Positions 12,161 through 23,880 of a stretch of 64,000 bases of DNA are shown one piece after another. This stretch comes from Psettodes erumei. Its lineage: Eukaryota > Chordata > Actinopteri > Pleuronectiformes > Psettodidae. How positions within the stretch are numbered: the stretch's first letter is position 1; every line of letters starts with the position of its first letter. The stretch is taken from assembly GCA_016785225.1 (NCBI GenBank), contig JAFBJZ010000357.1:997501-1061500 (forward strand), given 5' to 3'. A program made the position numbers and the translations under genes. Below the pieces are notes generated by a model that saw only the letters and a list, made by a program, of their open reading frames with translations, did not search any database and had not been told where the DNA came from.

Positions 12161-14099
12161 CAGGTCCCCTGTCGTTAATGGCCATAGCAACGTATCACCT
12201 CATGCATCTTGTCCTTTGAAAACCAGGATAACTGCAATGGACGGGAAAAGAATGGATTACAGGTTCTGGTATTGGCTGCTCTCACCTTGCAACCCTGTCC
12301 TCTGTCTTCAGGCTCTGATGAGATAAAAATCCTTCTGTCACAGTCAAACCACAGCAGTAAGATCTGTGTTTTCACTGCTCTCTGGAAGTTGGTTTCGTAG
12401 ACTTCCAAAACCCTGCACTTTGCGCTAAAGCAGAAAGGTCAAGCAGATTTGCCCTGGGTAAACAATAGCTGCGGATGTTCCACATTTTTTACGGCATGTT
12501 AATTGAGATGTTTGACCTTTTTAAAGCTGCAGAATAATATGTTGTCTTCTGTAAGTACTGTCTGTGTGGGAAACACAGACTGACAGACATTTAAAAGTTC
12601 TTATCCTGTGTGTTAGTGAATTCTTTGATGATAACTTTGTATATGACAAATATATGTTAAGTATTTTAGTTGTTTATCTTTTAAAATCCCTCCCAATTAT
12701 TTTGTCAGAATATTTGAGTTTCAAAATGTGTGCTGAGTTACACATTACAGAGATACAGTAGTAACAGCAGAAGTCAGTAGTCTTCTTTAGTCATGTATTG
12801 TCATTCTGCTTAGGTTCATGCTAAGCCACGCTTACACTGTCCATATTGTTTCACCTGGGCCCTCACTATCGCTGGTCTTCAACATAGCTTTGACAGTCTT
12901 TTTTTCATAATGAATTCACTTTGGAAGGGTCTCAGGATTTTCTATGGTCTCTCAGGCAGATCGTCCATCTTCATTATTTGCTTCTGCAGGCTTTTATAAA
13001 ACACAGATGGGTGACATCACAGACAATATTTTTTGTAAACTTTTCTTTTCTTTTCTTGTTTAAAAATTACTTTCCCATAATACAGAAAATCAGATGTGTG
13101 CATGAGCTTTCTTATGTTCAGTACCTACATTCCTGCATCACAAACTATTTCAAGAACAGTGAGTGATTGGATTAACAGATGATGATTTCTTTGTGTATTA
13201 AGGGTTGTGTACTGTTGGATTTACAAGCTCAGAGTGTCAGGAATTGTGATATATGTGACTCACTCACTCATTCATGGCTAAATCTTGAATTGAATTGAAT
13301 CTTGAATTTGTTCTGACTTTTCACTGTGGATTTTTATGAAGTGCTCAGAGGCAATGAGAATAGATAACATACATAAGTCTTCTTTGTCACTGGGCAGGCA
13401 TCTAGATGATGATTCATTAGATCAAGAGTACCTGGTGCTGTTCTTCAATTCATCATGGCAAATATCAAACAAAAACTGTGCACATAATGTTTTCAGCGGC
13501 ATTATCCCTCCTCCCCGTCACTTACAGCAGCTCAGTATGCCAGTATCCCAGCAGTCCACATATCCAACAGTACTGCAGCTCATTCATAACTCCTCAGCTG
13601 TGGTGACACCCTGATTAATGTGCCCAGACAATCAGCAAGCTACCTTTTGTAAGGCACAGGCAAAGCACAATCTATCTAACAAACAGTGAGAACTGTCATA
13701 TCAGTGGCCACATCGAACTGTATCAGCCTCATCAAGACCACAGGCATCATCTCACCTGGGACGGGTTTGCCCAGCAGCACTTTTATTTCTAAGGAACAGC
13801 CTGGTTTGGAGTCATTATGAATAGTTTGTCTTATCAAAAGTACTTTCTCCCAGTACTGAGCCCCCTCCAGGCTTTCACTCCTATATAAATTTAATGAGAG
13901 TACACATTGGAAGCGCAGAGCACATTTTCAGTCTGCCTTGATCTCAGAGTCTTTTCTGACTGCTAATCATCACCCAAAAACTCTCAGAAAGGCTCATTTA
14001 AAAATGGAGTTTGTGGGGGCCAATGCGATTTGGTCCCTTTCTGGAATCTCTGAACACCATAATGTAAAACTAATGAGAATCTCCAGTCCCTAATGATAT
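12161..14099. other. AT-rich unique sequence, no gene seen
   Basis: Only low-complexity items stand out: TTTTC repeats near 13038-13056 and GAATT repeats near 13287-13300. No splice-flanked frame. Confidence 0.4.
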
Positions 14100-14180
14100 A
14101 ATTGAATTTGGCTCAAAGATTTGAATGGTGTATTTGCATGCTCTGAATGGCTTTGTAAGATCACTTAACAGTCATTGTTC
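14100..14180. promoter_or_regulatory. Octamer-type POU site in conserved-looking sequence
   Basis: ATTTGCAT (14132-14139), the reverse of the ATGCAAAT octamer, lies in GAATGGTGTATTTGCATGCT. A single octamer is a weak signal. Confidence 0.25.
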
Positions 14181-14639
14181 TGTGTAGTGATCACTTCTTT
14201 CTTTCTTTGTTTTTATTTGTATTTGCAGAGCCTCACTGAACACACTGCTCTCTTTACTGCTATTAGCCACATACCTGCGGTGCTTGGCCACAGTAATGAT
14301 GCTTGACTCCAGCACCCACTGACTACCCTCCAGTGTCAACCATCAATCTACCCAGTGAGAGTGCAGCTATGGCCCTTGTAGAAGGACTGTTGAGTCCTTT
14401 GCTCCAGGATCAGCTGTCTCTTTTGTTAATTTTTTGTATTTTTTTCTTGCATGCTACACTATCTGCATGTGTAAAATGGTTGTTCATTTCATAGAGAGGT
14501 TAGCTTACTCCCCTCACTGTTGGTAAATTGTTCGGGGGGAGGGGGAGTCTATCACTGAAATGAGTTTGGTAACAAATGCTGATAATGAAAGCCCTTGGCA
14601 GTAAATAAGTGGAAATGAAGAGACCAGCAGGGCTCGCAA

Positions 14640-14960
14640 AGATCATTTATTCATCCCCTCGAAATTCTGCTCAGATTCTGCTTAGTCATGGCCTCACCTC
14701 ATTTCCGTGGAGTTGATTGGATCACAGCGGCGGTGGGTGGCTGTCAGCTGCTAACGTGATTGAGAAGTAAAGTGGCGCTGCCGTTCATGCTGAATAAAGT
14801 AAATTGTGTTTAATAACTTCATTCCTTTCACTGTCAAGCCATATGCGTGCCCTCCATCATTCTATTTTCACGGCTCTGTTGGTGCCATTACATCGCCCTA
14901 TTTCTTTGACAGTACTGATCGATTTTATGCTATATTTTTAAAAAAGAAGAGGGAGTTCTG
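14640..14960. promoter_or_regulatory. Possible enhancer-like conserved block
   Basis: A non-repetitive stretch with scattered CpG (CATCCCCTCGAAATTCTGC, ATCACAGCGGCGGTGGG, AGTGGCGCTGCCGTTC, TGCGTGCCC, CTGATCGATT) set in AT-rich surroundings. There is no sustained open frame. Confidence 0.3.
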
Positions 14961-15389
14961 TATAAGGTAATAGACCCATTTTTATGTCCATCAAATTACT
15001 CCTGTCTGCCTTCACTGCTCTGTTTTATATATATGCTATTGATGTAATCAATTCACAGATCTGTCATGAGGTGTTATAAAAACTGTGAGATATACTAATA
15101 GAACCACTGGCAGGTAATACATAAAACTCAGTGGGAGACTGAAGAAGATCACCTGTATGCACTCTGTTTACTTGGGAAATTTCATGGAAATGTATTAATC
15201 TCCCAGGCAATGCAATTCCACCATGATTTCTTTTTAGAGTGAAGGAGGCAAATGATGTGAATGTTGAGAGCAATGCCTTAGCATGAGATATTACATGTGG
15301 CAGGGCAATTTCCATCCTGAGCAGGAGCAGCCCCTCTAAGTCCAGCGTTTAATTTTCACATTTGATTGCAAAAGATTTTTCTGAGAGCC

Positions 15390-15870
15390 GGCGAGTGCTC
15401 AGGGTCTGTCAGATTAGCCTCTGGAGAATTGGCACCTTCCCCATAAATAATCTAGTAAATATGGCACAGTCCCCACAATCATGCTTAAGTTGCATTTTAT
15501 GCTTCCCAACGTCATTTGAAACCATCTACCATGTCCGACTCTGTGGATGGAAAACAACAAGTCGGTGTACGCCTTATAAAACATAAACCTTCCTTGCTGT
15601 TGATTGCTTTAAAGCACTCGCGTCGTGAACGCTTGATTTTTTCGAGCGATGAGCGGCATTCCCAGAGCAGGCGAATGCTGGCGAGTAAATATCCGAACCA
15701 TCTGTATAATGACAAGCAGCGGCGGCAGCAGCAGCCACCGTGTTGCACCATGGCTCCACTGCATCCTTCCTCCTCCCCTCCTTCTCCTTCTCCTTGCTCT
15801 GACGGAGACGAGAAACCAGTCTCTGGGAAGTGAAGCTGCACAAAACCCATGACAGCATCTCATTATCCAC
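15390..15870. promoter_or_regulatory. CpG-retaining block, possible enhancer, promoter or exon
   Basis: CpG dinucleotides cluster between about 15555 and 15810 (CACTCGCGTCGTGAACGC, TTTTTCGAGCGATGAGCGGC, GCAAGCGGCGGCAGCAGCAG-like run). Several overlapping frames of 67-112 codons stay open on both strands here, which fits raised GC rather than one gene. None has a recognisable product. It could also be a CpG-island promoter of an unannotated transcript. Confidence 0.3.
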
Positions 15871-16770
15871 TAAATAGCAGCAGATTAATTACAATGACAA
15901 TGACAGATGGCTTGTTACTGGATCACTGAGATGGGACCCAGGGGAGGGACAGAAACATGCAGGTACAGAACACTGGCTGTAACGCAGACACACATATGTA
16001 ACAGTGGCTGCAGTAACCCACCTGATGCACACTTTGACTGCACTATGAGGTACCTGTATGTCAGCCATTAATTTGGAGGCTACAGTTTTCTCAGCACAGC
16101 ATGTTAGAAAGGAGTCCCTCGGTCTTCCAGAATCCTGGATAACTCCTAATTAAATATAATTCGAGCTCATTATTTTAATTCAGTTCTTAACATTTTATGC
16201 ATCTTTTTCTTTTTAATTACTTGCAGGTACTGATCTGCAGTGTAACCAGCTGCTCTTTTGTGCTTCTTCCCATTTTCCTCTCTATTGTTGGAAACGTATT
16301 CTGGCCTGTCCCTGCCACAGGAGGATCCTGTTTACCTGCAAACCAGCAATGTCCTTTTGAATTAAGAGACAGAACAACATGTAGGCATGGAGGTGCTTGC
16401 TGGATTTTGTTGTTTGTTCAGTTTTAGTTTCCCCCACACCTTCATTTGACCTGCCACAATGCCTTTCTCAAAACTCCTCAACTATGATCCTCAGCTCTTG
16501 ACATGCCACTTTTGTTTTTTTCTGAGCACCTTTCTGCAGCAGTATTGAATTACATGCCCATGTTAGTGTGCTCTACAAAGTGGCCTACATTTATTCGCCT
16601 GCTGCAGAGCAGTTGGCAGAATAAGTCGTGGCAAAGGAAAGAGGGGGAGAGAGGAAAAAGTAATCGCATCAACGAGTATCAAATTTGACAAAACACTGAA
16701 AATCTCTGTTGAAAAGTTGAAAATCTTAACCGTGATATCTCATTTCAGGAACAATGTTCAACTACCTTTG

Positions 16771-16800
16771 CTGTAGATCACAGGGCAGTGTGATCTACAG
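16771..16800. repeat. Perfect 12-bp inverted repeat
   Basis: CTGTAGATCACA (16771-16782) and TGTGATCTACAG (16789-16800) flank a 6-base loop GGGCAG. Function unknown. Confidence 0.85.
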
Positions 16801-17441
16801 TCCTAATAGAGTCTATTTCTATGTGCAATAGCAGTTTTAATGAAACCTGTCCTCAGTGAGAGATGCTGCTGTTGAGATTTTCAGTGCTGGATGCGCAATA
16901 AACAAATTTCATTCAGACCAAGCACTCACACCCTTTCTGAAAGGAGACAGATTTTCAGGGTCGAATATGTGATGGGATTTTAAAGGCGGATTGGCCAGGA
17001 CATACTGTTATTGCGTTTAACCACAGAAAAGTAGAAACCAGTTCCCAGCAGCTCCATCAGTGATACACTCACAGAAGCTCTGACCTGAATGTTTATGCTA
17101 TCTTTGTTCACCTTTCACATGGCCACCTGTAACCATTGGTAACCACCTTTAAAAGGAAGCTCCTACAGTGATTTAGCAGCAGAAATATAATATCACTGCT
17201 CCCCCTGTGCCCTACTCACAGTAGACTGTAACACTGCACCAATTTATTATTTTTGTTGTGAATGTAATAACTACTGTTTGGCACGTAGCAACTGTTTCCC
17301 AACTGTTTTCAACATGGAGTAAAAATCAACATTCCATTACATTATTGTTGCAGTTGTTTGGCATCGTTGTTTCATGCTTGAACAGAAGACATTCCAGTTT
17401 ATAGGCAGTAAAAGTAATATTGTAGAAAAATATGTTATTAC

Positions 17442-17474
17442 TTTTTTCCACTTAAAAAAATTAAGTGGAAAAAA
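17442..17474. repeat. Perfect 14-bp inverted repeat
   Basis: TTTTTTCCACTTAA (17442-17455) and TTAAGTGGAAAAAA (17461-17474) flank five A residues. AT-rich ends make a chance origin more likely than for the other hairpins. Confidence 0.85.
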
Positions 17475-20400
17475 TTAGTGTAAGTATAGACAAACCCACA
17501 TTCATGAAGACAGGGCAGTCTGGGGGAGAAAGCCAAACACTGTAAGAAACTCTCAGTATATGTACATGATTATGAGCGGGCATTGAGTGAATGTGGCATC
17601 TGTGAGGACCAAACATGGTGACGATACAGACAACACCACAGAGCAGCAGGTAACCTTCCATTCACTTTCTTGTGAGTTTAGTTAACACATAAATTCCTGC
17701 TCTTATTGCAGATTATGAAGACAGGAAGTGCTTTAATGAAAGGTTGACTGATCTGTTTGACTGGTTGCGACATCCAAGCAAACAGCACAATCATTAGTTC
17801 TGTGAACCAAGCTTTGATTTAGTAGAGAGATGAACAGAATCACATCCGCCTTACATCACAGATGAAACAAAGTGATGTTGCAAAGTAAATATTGTGTTGA
17901 GATTTTATGTATACTGTACATTTACTGTATATTGACCTTAGTGCCCTTTTCATGACCTATGACCAATTATTTGTTCTCTGGGCAGTCACTGCTCAGAGTA
18001 CTGTAAATATAAAACAGTTAATATACTGTAATATTAAAAAGTCTGAAGTTTAAAACTGATTAAAACTTCAGATTAATTTGTAAAATCTGGGGATTATTTT
18101 CCAATAAGTATGACTATGGTTTCACTGTAGTGTTTAATTTCCATGTACCCCACATCGCAACTCCACGTCATAAAACTATAATGCTACATAAACATGGATA
18201 AGAGGTGAGGGTTGTTTTTTTGCAGGGGGAGCTGTCACGATTCAGTCCTTCACACCTCATTTGTGCTTGTGATGGAAATGAAAAACAAACATGCCAGGGT
18301 AAACACACAGGGATTAAAAAGATACCACTAGTTAGATCAAGTTAAATCTCTGCAACCCTCTGCTCTTTCTGTCTCCCTCTGTCTTTCTCTGTGTTACCTG
18401 CTTTTTCCAATTTAAGTTTCTTGCAGTGGGAGCATGAGCCCGTCCATTTAAATATTTCCCTTCTCAATGGAGAGAGAGTATTTTCCTCACCATAGACCTT
18501 GTGAGAGTCAGTGCAGTATACTTGGATGTAGATTCGGATAAGGCTACTGCTGACCTACTGTGAAGTCTTCAACTACCCCACAATCAGTTTGGCAAGCAGG
18601 TAGTGTTCATGTTCCAGAGGGTGCACAGGCTTTTCAAGATAGAGCAGCTGTACTAAAAACTCAGAGCTAAAATATGACATTTTCTGCATCATGTCCCCAT
18701 GTCCGGCAGCAGAACAGACCTACTTGACTTGTTGTAGAAGTATGTGTGGATGGGCAGCTGTGATAAAACTGTTGAGCTCTTCGCTGTCAGTATGTTTAAA
18801 ATACAAACTTAAATTGAGAGACATTACATCCAGCCAGTCACTCTGTCTTGAAGAGTTATTTGGCCATGTCAGCCTGTACAGGTGCAAATCGATAAGTAAA
18901 TCAACTTTTAGGAGAGTATGGAGAGCGCTGCCAGCAAAGGTAATAGCGCCAGTTTTATGTGGTATTTTACAATACTCAACCACACAGATGGATTTATTGG
19001 AAGACGTCATTGTATAAGTCATTTTAAAACACCGTAAATACCATCTTTTGATTTAGTGGGGCTTGAAGATCAACTGCGTGTGAAATTCACATGATGGGGT
19101 GTGTGCCTCCTCTGTTATTGCCATTTTTACAATTAAGATTTAAGCACAAGTAAAGGACCACTTTCATCATAGACACAGGACAGACTTCAGTTGACTTCAG
19201 TTACTTCTCAAATGTATTAATTTTGTGTATCATGTTTGCTTGTACTATTGTGGTTTACTATTCACATATTTCTGTATTTTTTTTAAATAATATTTTTATT
19301 TATTGTAAGAGCCTCCCTCAAGATGTGCAGATTTTTTTCTGATTTTTGAAAGCAGAGGCGTTGGTAACCTTCAAGCAATCTGAATCATTTTAAGCTTCCA
19401 TTTGAAAGAATGACAGATTTGTTTAATAAACCTTACTGTTGCCCCCATGTCAGCACAAAGCTAGACATGAATGAAGCTGCAATGCAGTGCCTCTGTAACA
19501 AAGTTAGCCACAAAGTCAGAGCATTATTCACACTGAAACCATTTTGGTTTTTATTTTACTTTACCTTTTACATTGATTATGGAAATAACCCCAAGATGCC
19601 TCTATATGTTGCATGCAGATATACATTTGTAGGGCAATAATTTGGCATGTGGAGGCTGGAGGGCTGCTGGTGTGAATGACTCTTCAGTGTAATGCAGACT
19701 GAATCACCACGGCTCTGATAGCTGGAGCTCACAGGTAGATTTTTTGTAGCTCAGTGCAAAGCATCTCAATTAGAACCCTCCTGTGTTTCGGCTCCAAGGT
19801 CAGCTTTTCTATTTCGTGACAGTGACTTTTGTGACCTGCATCCTTCAGACGTCATCTTCTTTTTCTGCTGAAGTCTATAGAATGTAACATGATAATAGAA
19901 TTTGAAATAAGCAAGGACATATGGAACAGGAACGGAGGCCTCTGGAGCAGGGAGGTGTCAAGAAACAGCTCCATTTGATAGGCAACAGTTGGAGGTGCAT
20001 TACAATTTCATTCTGCCCTCAACAAGTAGGATCACAAATGGTTCTAATTATGCCATTATTCAGTGAACTGAATTGAGGTGAGTAAAGTCAGCATATGTAT
20101 AACTAGTGAAACGCACACAGCAGCAGCAGGTTCGGCTTGTTAGAGAACTACAGCAGTTTCACCTGTGTTAGAAGCTGGAGCCTGTAGTTTGTGACAGGCT
20201 GGGCAGCTTATGTTACCCCTTTGTTGTTTGCTTCATAGCAACGTCAGGTAAATGGTTCTGCAAAGTGCAGACTCTCTGGGTAAACTAAATGGGACCTGAA
20301 ATACAGTAGGTCAGGATGAAGTCCTGAAGGAATATGATGTTTGCTTTAACTACAGTCTGCGCTTTGGACTGTAGTGAGGCCATTGCTGTTAAGAGATATT

Positions 20401-20768
20401 TGTGTTGGAGGTACATGAAGAAATAAGGAGTGTTTATTCATGTTTTTGTCTGGGCAGGCTGCTTCATTGCATTACTACATTTTCTCATTCGCTGTGCATC
20501 TGTGAGGCATATCCACCTGAAAGCCATGTCATTTACTACCCACTTAATCAGCTTGTCACTCTGTTTCATCGTTAACCTTCATTTGTCGAGAAACAGCCAC
20601 AGATCTTTCATGTTATCAGTGCTGGTCATCACCCCCCATCAAGCACTGTACTGCACTGACTGTTAAATGTCTGCTCTGAGCTGGGTAGACACAGAAAGTG
20701 CTGCTGCATGTATGATAAGATAAACTAAAGCTATATTTTTGTATTTTCAGCATGACTAAATTTCTTAC

Positions 20769-20834
20769 CTTTGCAAGCTTGAAAAGCAGGGTACTTAACA
20801 TTCAAGCACAACTTTATGGCATCCACGCAGTCAT
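20769..20834 (-). other. Weak candidate small exon on the minus strand
   Basis: On the minus strand the segment is preceded by TCTCTGACAG (acceptor) and followed by GCAAAG then GTAAGAAA (strong donor). Its length is 66 bp, a multiple of three. The only open frame starts and ends in the same phase, so the exon would be symmetric (1-1). The frame reads DCVDAIKLCLNVKYPAFQAC and then K, with three cysteines as in some extracellular modules. The other two frames contain stops. I do not recognise the peptide. The upstream pyrimidine tract is poor and a 66-bp open frame is not rare by chance, so this is only a lead. Confidence 0.2.
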
Positions 20835-21887
20835 CTGTCAGAGATGTGGCTTACTTTAAGATTATCATCAAGAACTCATTAGTTGGATTGAGTAGCAGCA
20901 GAAATATGGCACATGCCTTGTTTATGAAGCCATAAGTTTTAATATAAAGATGACAGCCAGCACCTCTGGAAAATATCAGTATACGCTTGTTGAATGTAAG
21001 TGCAGTGCTGCAGCATGATATGGGTCAGACCTGTTCCAGTGGCAGCAGATTGGACTGTGCCCAAACCGACAGATATTAATGGACACTCTGGAGCGATCAG
21101 GAGAGAGACAAGTTTGTGTGTTTGAGACAGGAAGTTGTGATCACTTTGAAGGCAATATCTGACCTGCCCCTGAACATAAACGAGCCTCATATCTGAGGAA
21201 GATATCTAATGGCCTTTGTTTACATGTGATTATGGAGGCACTTTGTGCCTTCATCCCTTATGTTGCATATTTTAAACTTCTCTAATGGATATCAGCCTTC
21301 AAACAGGAACTTCATTGTTAATTTGAGGTTAACTAATGCAGATTTGTGCTGAGGAAGGACAAGGACAAGCCTGAGGGTTAATTTTAACCACATGCTATAT
21401 GTTCTGCCGCTGTTCCCTCAGTTCACATATACAGTCAGAAACACTAATAATCATGTGTGTATAGACACGCAGTCAACCACACACTGAATGCTGGTGGACT
21501 TTCCTGAGAGATTCTACAGCATTTTTATTTATGAGTGGTCTGCATCTGTCCACACACACGCACAGTTGATATTTCTGTGAAGATCTGCCCTTGTACTCTG
21601 CCTCCGATTGGCTCAGAACTTTTTTTTTCATTTTCTTTTTAACCAAGCATCTGGCCCTTACAGTAACAAGACAATGAACAATAACCAAACAGAGGCTGAG
21701 TAGCCTCCAATGGTTCAATCAAGTTTATTAACTTCATTTAATTAATTAACTGATAAAATGTACAAAACAGATTTTGCTTCAAGTCTTGCTCTGACCTCTT
21801 TATGTTTGTATAATGGCATAAATATGTAACACTGGCAAAAACTATACTTGGCCTGTGGATTTCTTCATCTATACACACTTCAACATG

Positions 21888-22045
21888 CACACACACACAC
21901 ACACACACACACAGATGTGTAGGTGCACTGTGTCACCCTTCTTTCACATGTTAGATGTCCTCTGAATTCCACATTATCTGATGAGTTAGTGTGAGTTAGA
22001 GTTAGTGCACCCTAACCATCAACCCTAACCCCCCTGCCTCAATAT
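21888..22045 (+). repeat. CA microsatellite plus TAACCC composite (copy B, decayed)
   Basis: A CA run (21888-21913) is followed by GTGTAGGTGCACTGTGTCAC and, near 22010-22035, CCCTAACCATCAACCCTAAC. It is shorter and more decayed than copy A. Confidence 0.45.
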
Positions 22046-23082
22046 GGCAGCTTATCGCATTTAAGATTGATTAACACAGATGGTCCAGTGCAGTCATTAG
22101 TCAAACACATTATCCTGCTCTTGTGGACTCGGCAAAGAACACCAGCAGGTGGGTAGGGTGATGGGTGTATACATACAGTATGTCTGTATTTGGGTGCAAA
22201 TAGCTTGCTGCATCCAGGTGTGGCTGATCACGGCCAACTGTGCTGAAGAAAGATAAAAGTTACCCCACAATCTCATCCTCTGCTTTGACAGCAGCTGGCT
22301 GTGATGGACCTATTTCAATAATGGCATTCATCTACTTGCGCTTATGCAAATGCAAGAAAATGAAACATAGGACATTCCAGGCAAAAGAATTATTTATTCT
22401 GGAGAGCAGGACCATTTATCACATAAAACATGATGGAGTGGCTGTGAAAGACTTGGAGAGGTGGAGATTCCAATGAATTTCATTTGTGGGGCAGTCAGCA
22501 GAACGCCTCCACATCTGAGGTGGAGAAATTTTAGGCAGACTGTTTTTAAATTTCAAACAGGAACGGAAGAGGCGGAGCACCATTATCTCGTTCAATGCAA
22601 TTACTGTGGTGGATTTGCTCAGGGAAGATTTGCTTTTATCATGTTTATTCAAATGTTTATTTAAATTTTTTTTGGTTAAGCACGCAGGTTGCTCGCTTTT
22701 TTTTTGGCACGAGTGTGTGCGTGTTGATGTTTTTATGTGTGGGTGGATGGTTGAAGTCTGGAGACGAGTTGAAAAAAAAAAGCTATGCAATGCACAATGC
22801 CTTGAATGTTGCAGTCGGTGATTGATTTTGAAAGCTTTGCAATGAATTCCAATGCATGTTACCTTCCAAAAATCCTACATATCACATGCTTAACAGTGAC
22901 ATAAATTGAGTGAAATGAACTGTATATAACGACATGGTGGTGTATTAATTATGATCATTTAATGAGAGACTGAAGAGTAGAAATGAGACAGAAGGTCTCA
23001 GTGATGTTGATGCAAACCCCCAAAGCATCAGCACTTCCTTCATCAGCAGTTTGATTTGCAGAGGGACTGGCCTCAGCCTCAC
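22046..23082. other. Unique sequence, no gene seen
   Basis: An ATGCAAAT octamer lies at 22344-22351. A 123-codon minus frame (22419-22790) crosses lysine- and serine-rich, poly-A/T-driven sequence and is not a credible gene. Confidence 0.35.
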
Positions 23083-23386
23083 CCCTCTCTCTCACTCTCT
23101 CTCTCTATCCACACACACACACACACACAGATACACAGATATCCTCATTAGGACATCGATTTGACTTTCATTCACTGCGGACAGCAACCTAACCTCAATA
23201 TAACCTCAGTTCACGCCTCACCCCTAACCTGAACCAGGACCTCAGAAAGATGCTTTGCCTCATTAGGGCTGGGCTTTGGTCCCCATGAGGACAACTGATT
23301 CTGACAGGGTTGGTGTTTATATAGGAAAGGGTCCCAATCAGGTAACAAAGATATGTATATACACACAGACACACACACACACTCTG
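23083..23386 (+). repeat. CT/CA tracts with TAACC words between two CA runs (copy C)
   Basis: A CT tract (about 23083-23108) and CA run (23110-23129) are followed by AACCTAACCTCAATATAACC, a GGTCCCCATGAGGACAAC phrase near 23278, and a second CA-rich run (23361-23384). This is the fullest copy of the composite in the window. Confidence 0.6.
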
Positions 23387-23489
23387 GGTGAGGTTGACCA
23401 TTACAACAATGTTAGCATTGTCTGTCTCGGCCCGCTCTGCCCGTTCGCAAATACCCCACTCAGCCACTGTTGCTTGGGGCCATCTCTCT

Positions 23490-23880
23490 GTTTGGATGAA
23501 CGCTGATTAAATTCAAGTCACTGACTTGCCACAATGGCTGCAAGGGAGAAGCGGAGGTGGGGGGGTGATGGCTGCCTGTCTTTGGGCGTTATCCCCTTTA
23601 ATCGTTTGAGCTCTGATGAAACGCGCCCTGCTGTTTCAGTCTGCAGATGAAGGCCTTGATTCACGTTTAGTGGATGTGATTTTATGTTCTTCACAAAGTG
23701 TACAGGGGAGATCATTTCTATTTGAAGACATGACAAGCGATGCCCTCGGGCTCTGTGCTGGGCATGTGTCCCATACCATGTGTTAGAGTAATAGCAGGTA
23801 TTTTTGGATGCCCTGCTGGTTCGAGGGCGCGCAGCAGGCCTCACAGCCTGGAACAGCTGCCATTGTGGTGAGCAGGAGAA
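23490..23880. promoter_or_regulatory. Possible conserved non-coding block
   Basis: Non-repetitive sequence with GAACGCTGATTAAATTCAAG, TTGGGCGTTATCCCCTTTAA and GATGAAACGCGCCCTGCTG, CpG-retaining in places. It overlaps a stop-free minus frame of 108 codons with no recognisable product. Confidence 0.2.

Larger units (their letters stand above)
15871..20768. other. AT-rich unique sequence with hairpins, no gene seen
   Basis: It holds the hairpins at 16771-16800 and 17442-17474, a 10-bp inverted repeat (TCTGAAGTTT at 18042-18051 with AAACTTCAGA at 18063-18072), and a 9-bp one at 20349-20375. Frames at 18691-19022 on both strands have no recognisable product. Confidence 0.4.

Noticed and set aside
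18926..18945. AAAG|GTAATA donor-like site inside the 108-codon frame at 18691-19017
   Set aside because: The paired acceptor is weak and would leave a 36-bp exon; open frames on both strands are chance.
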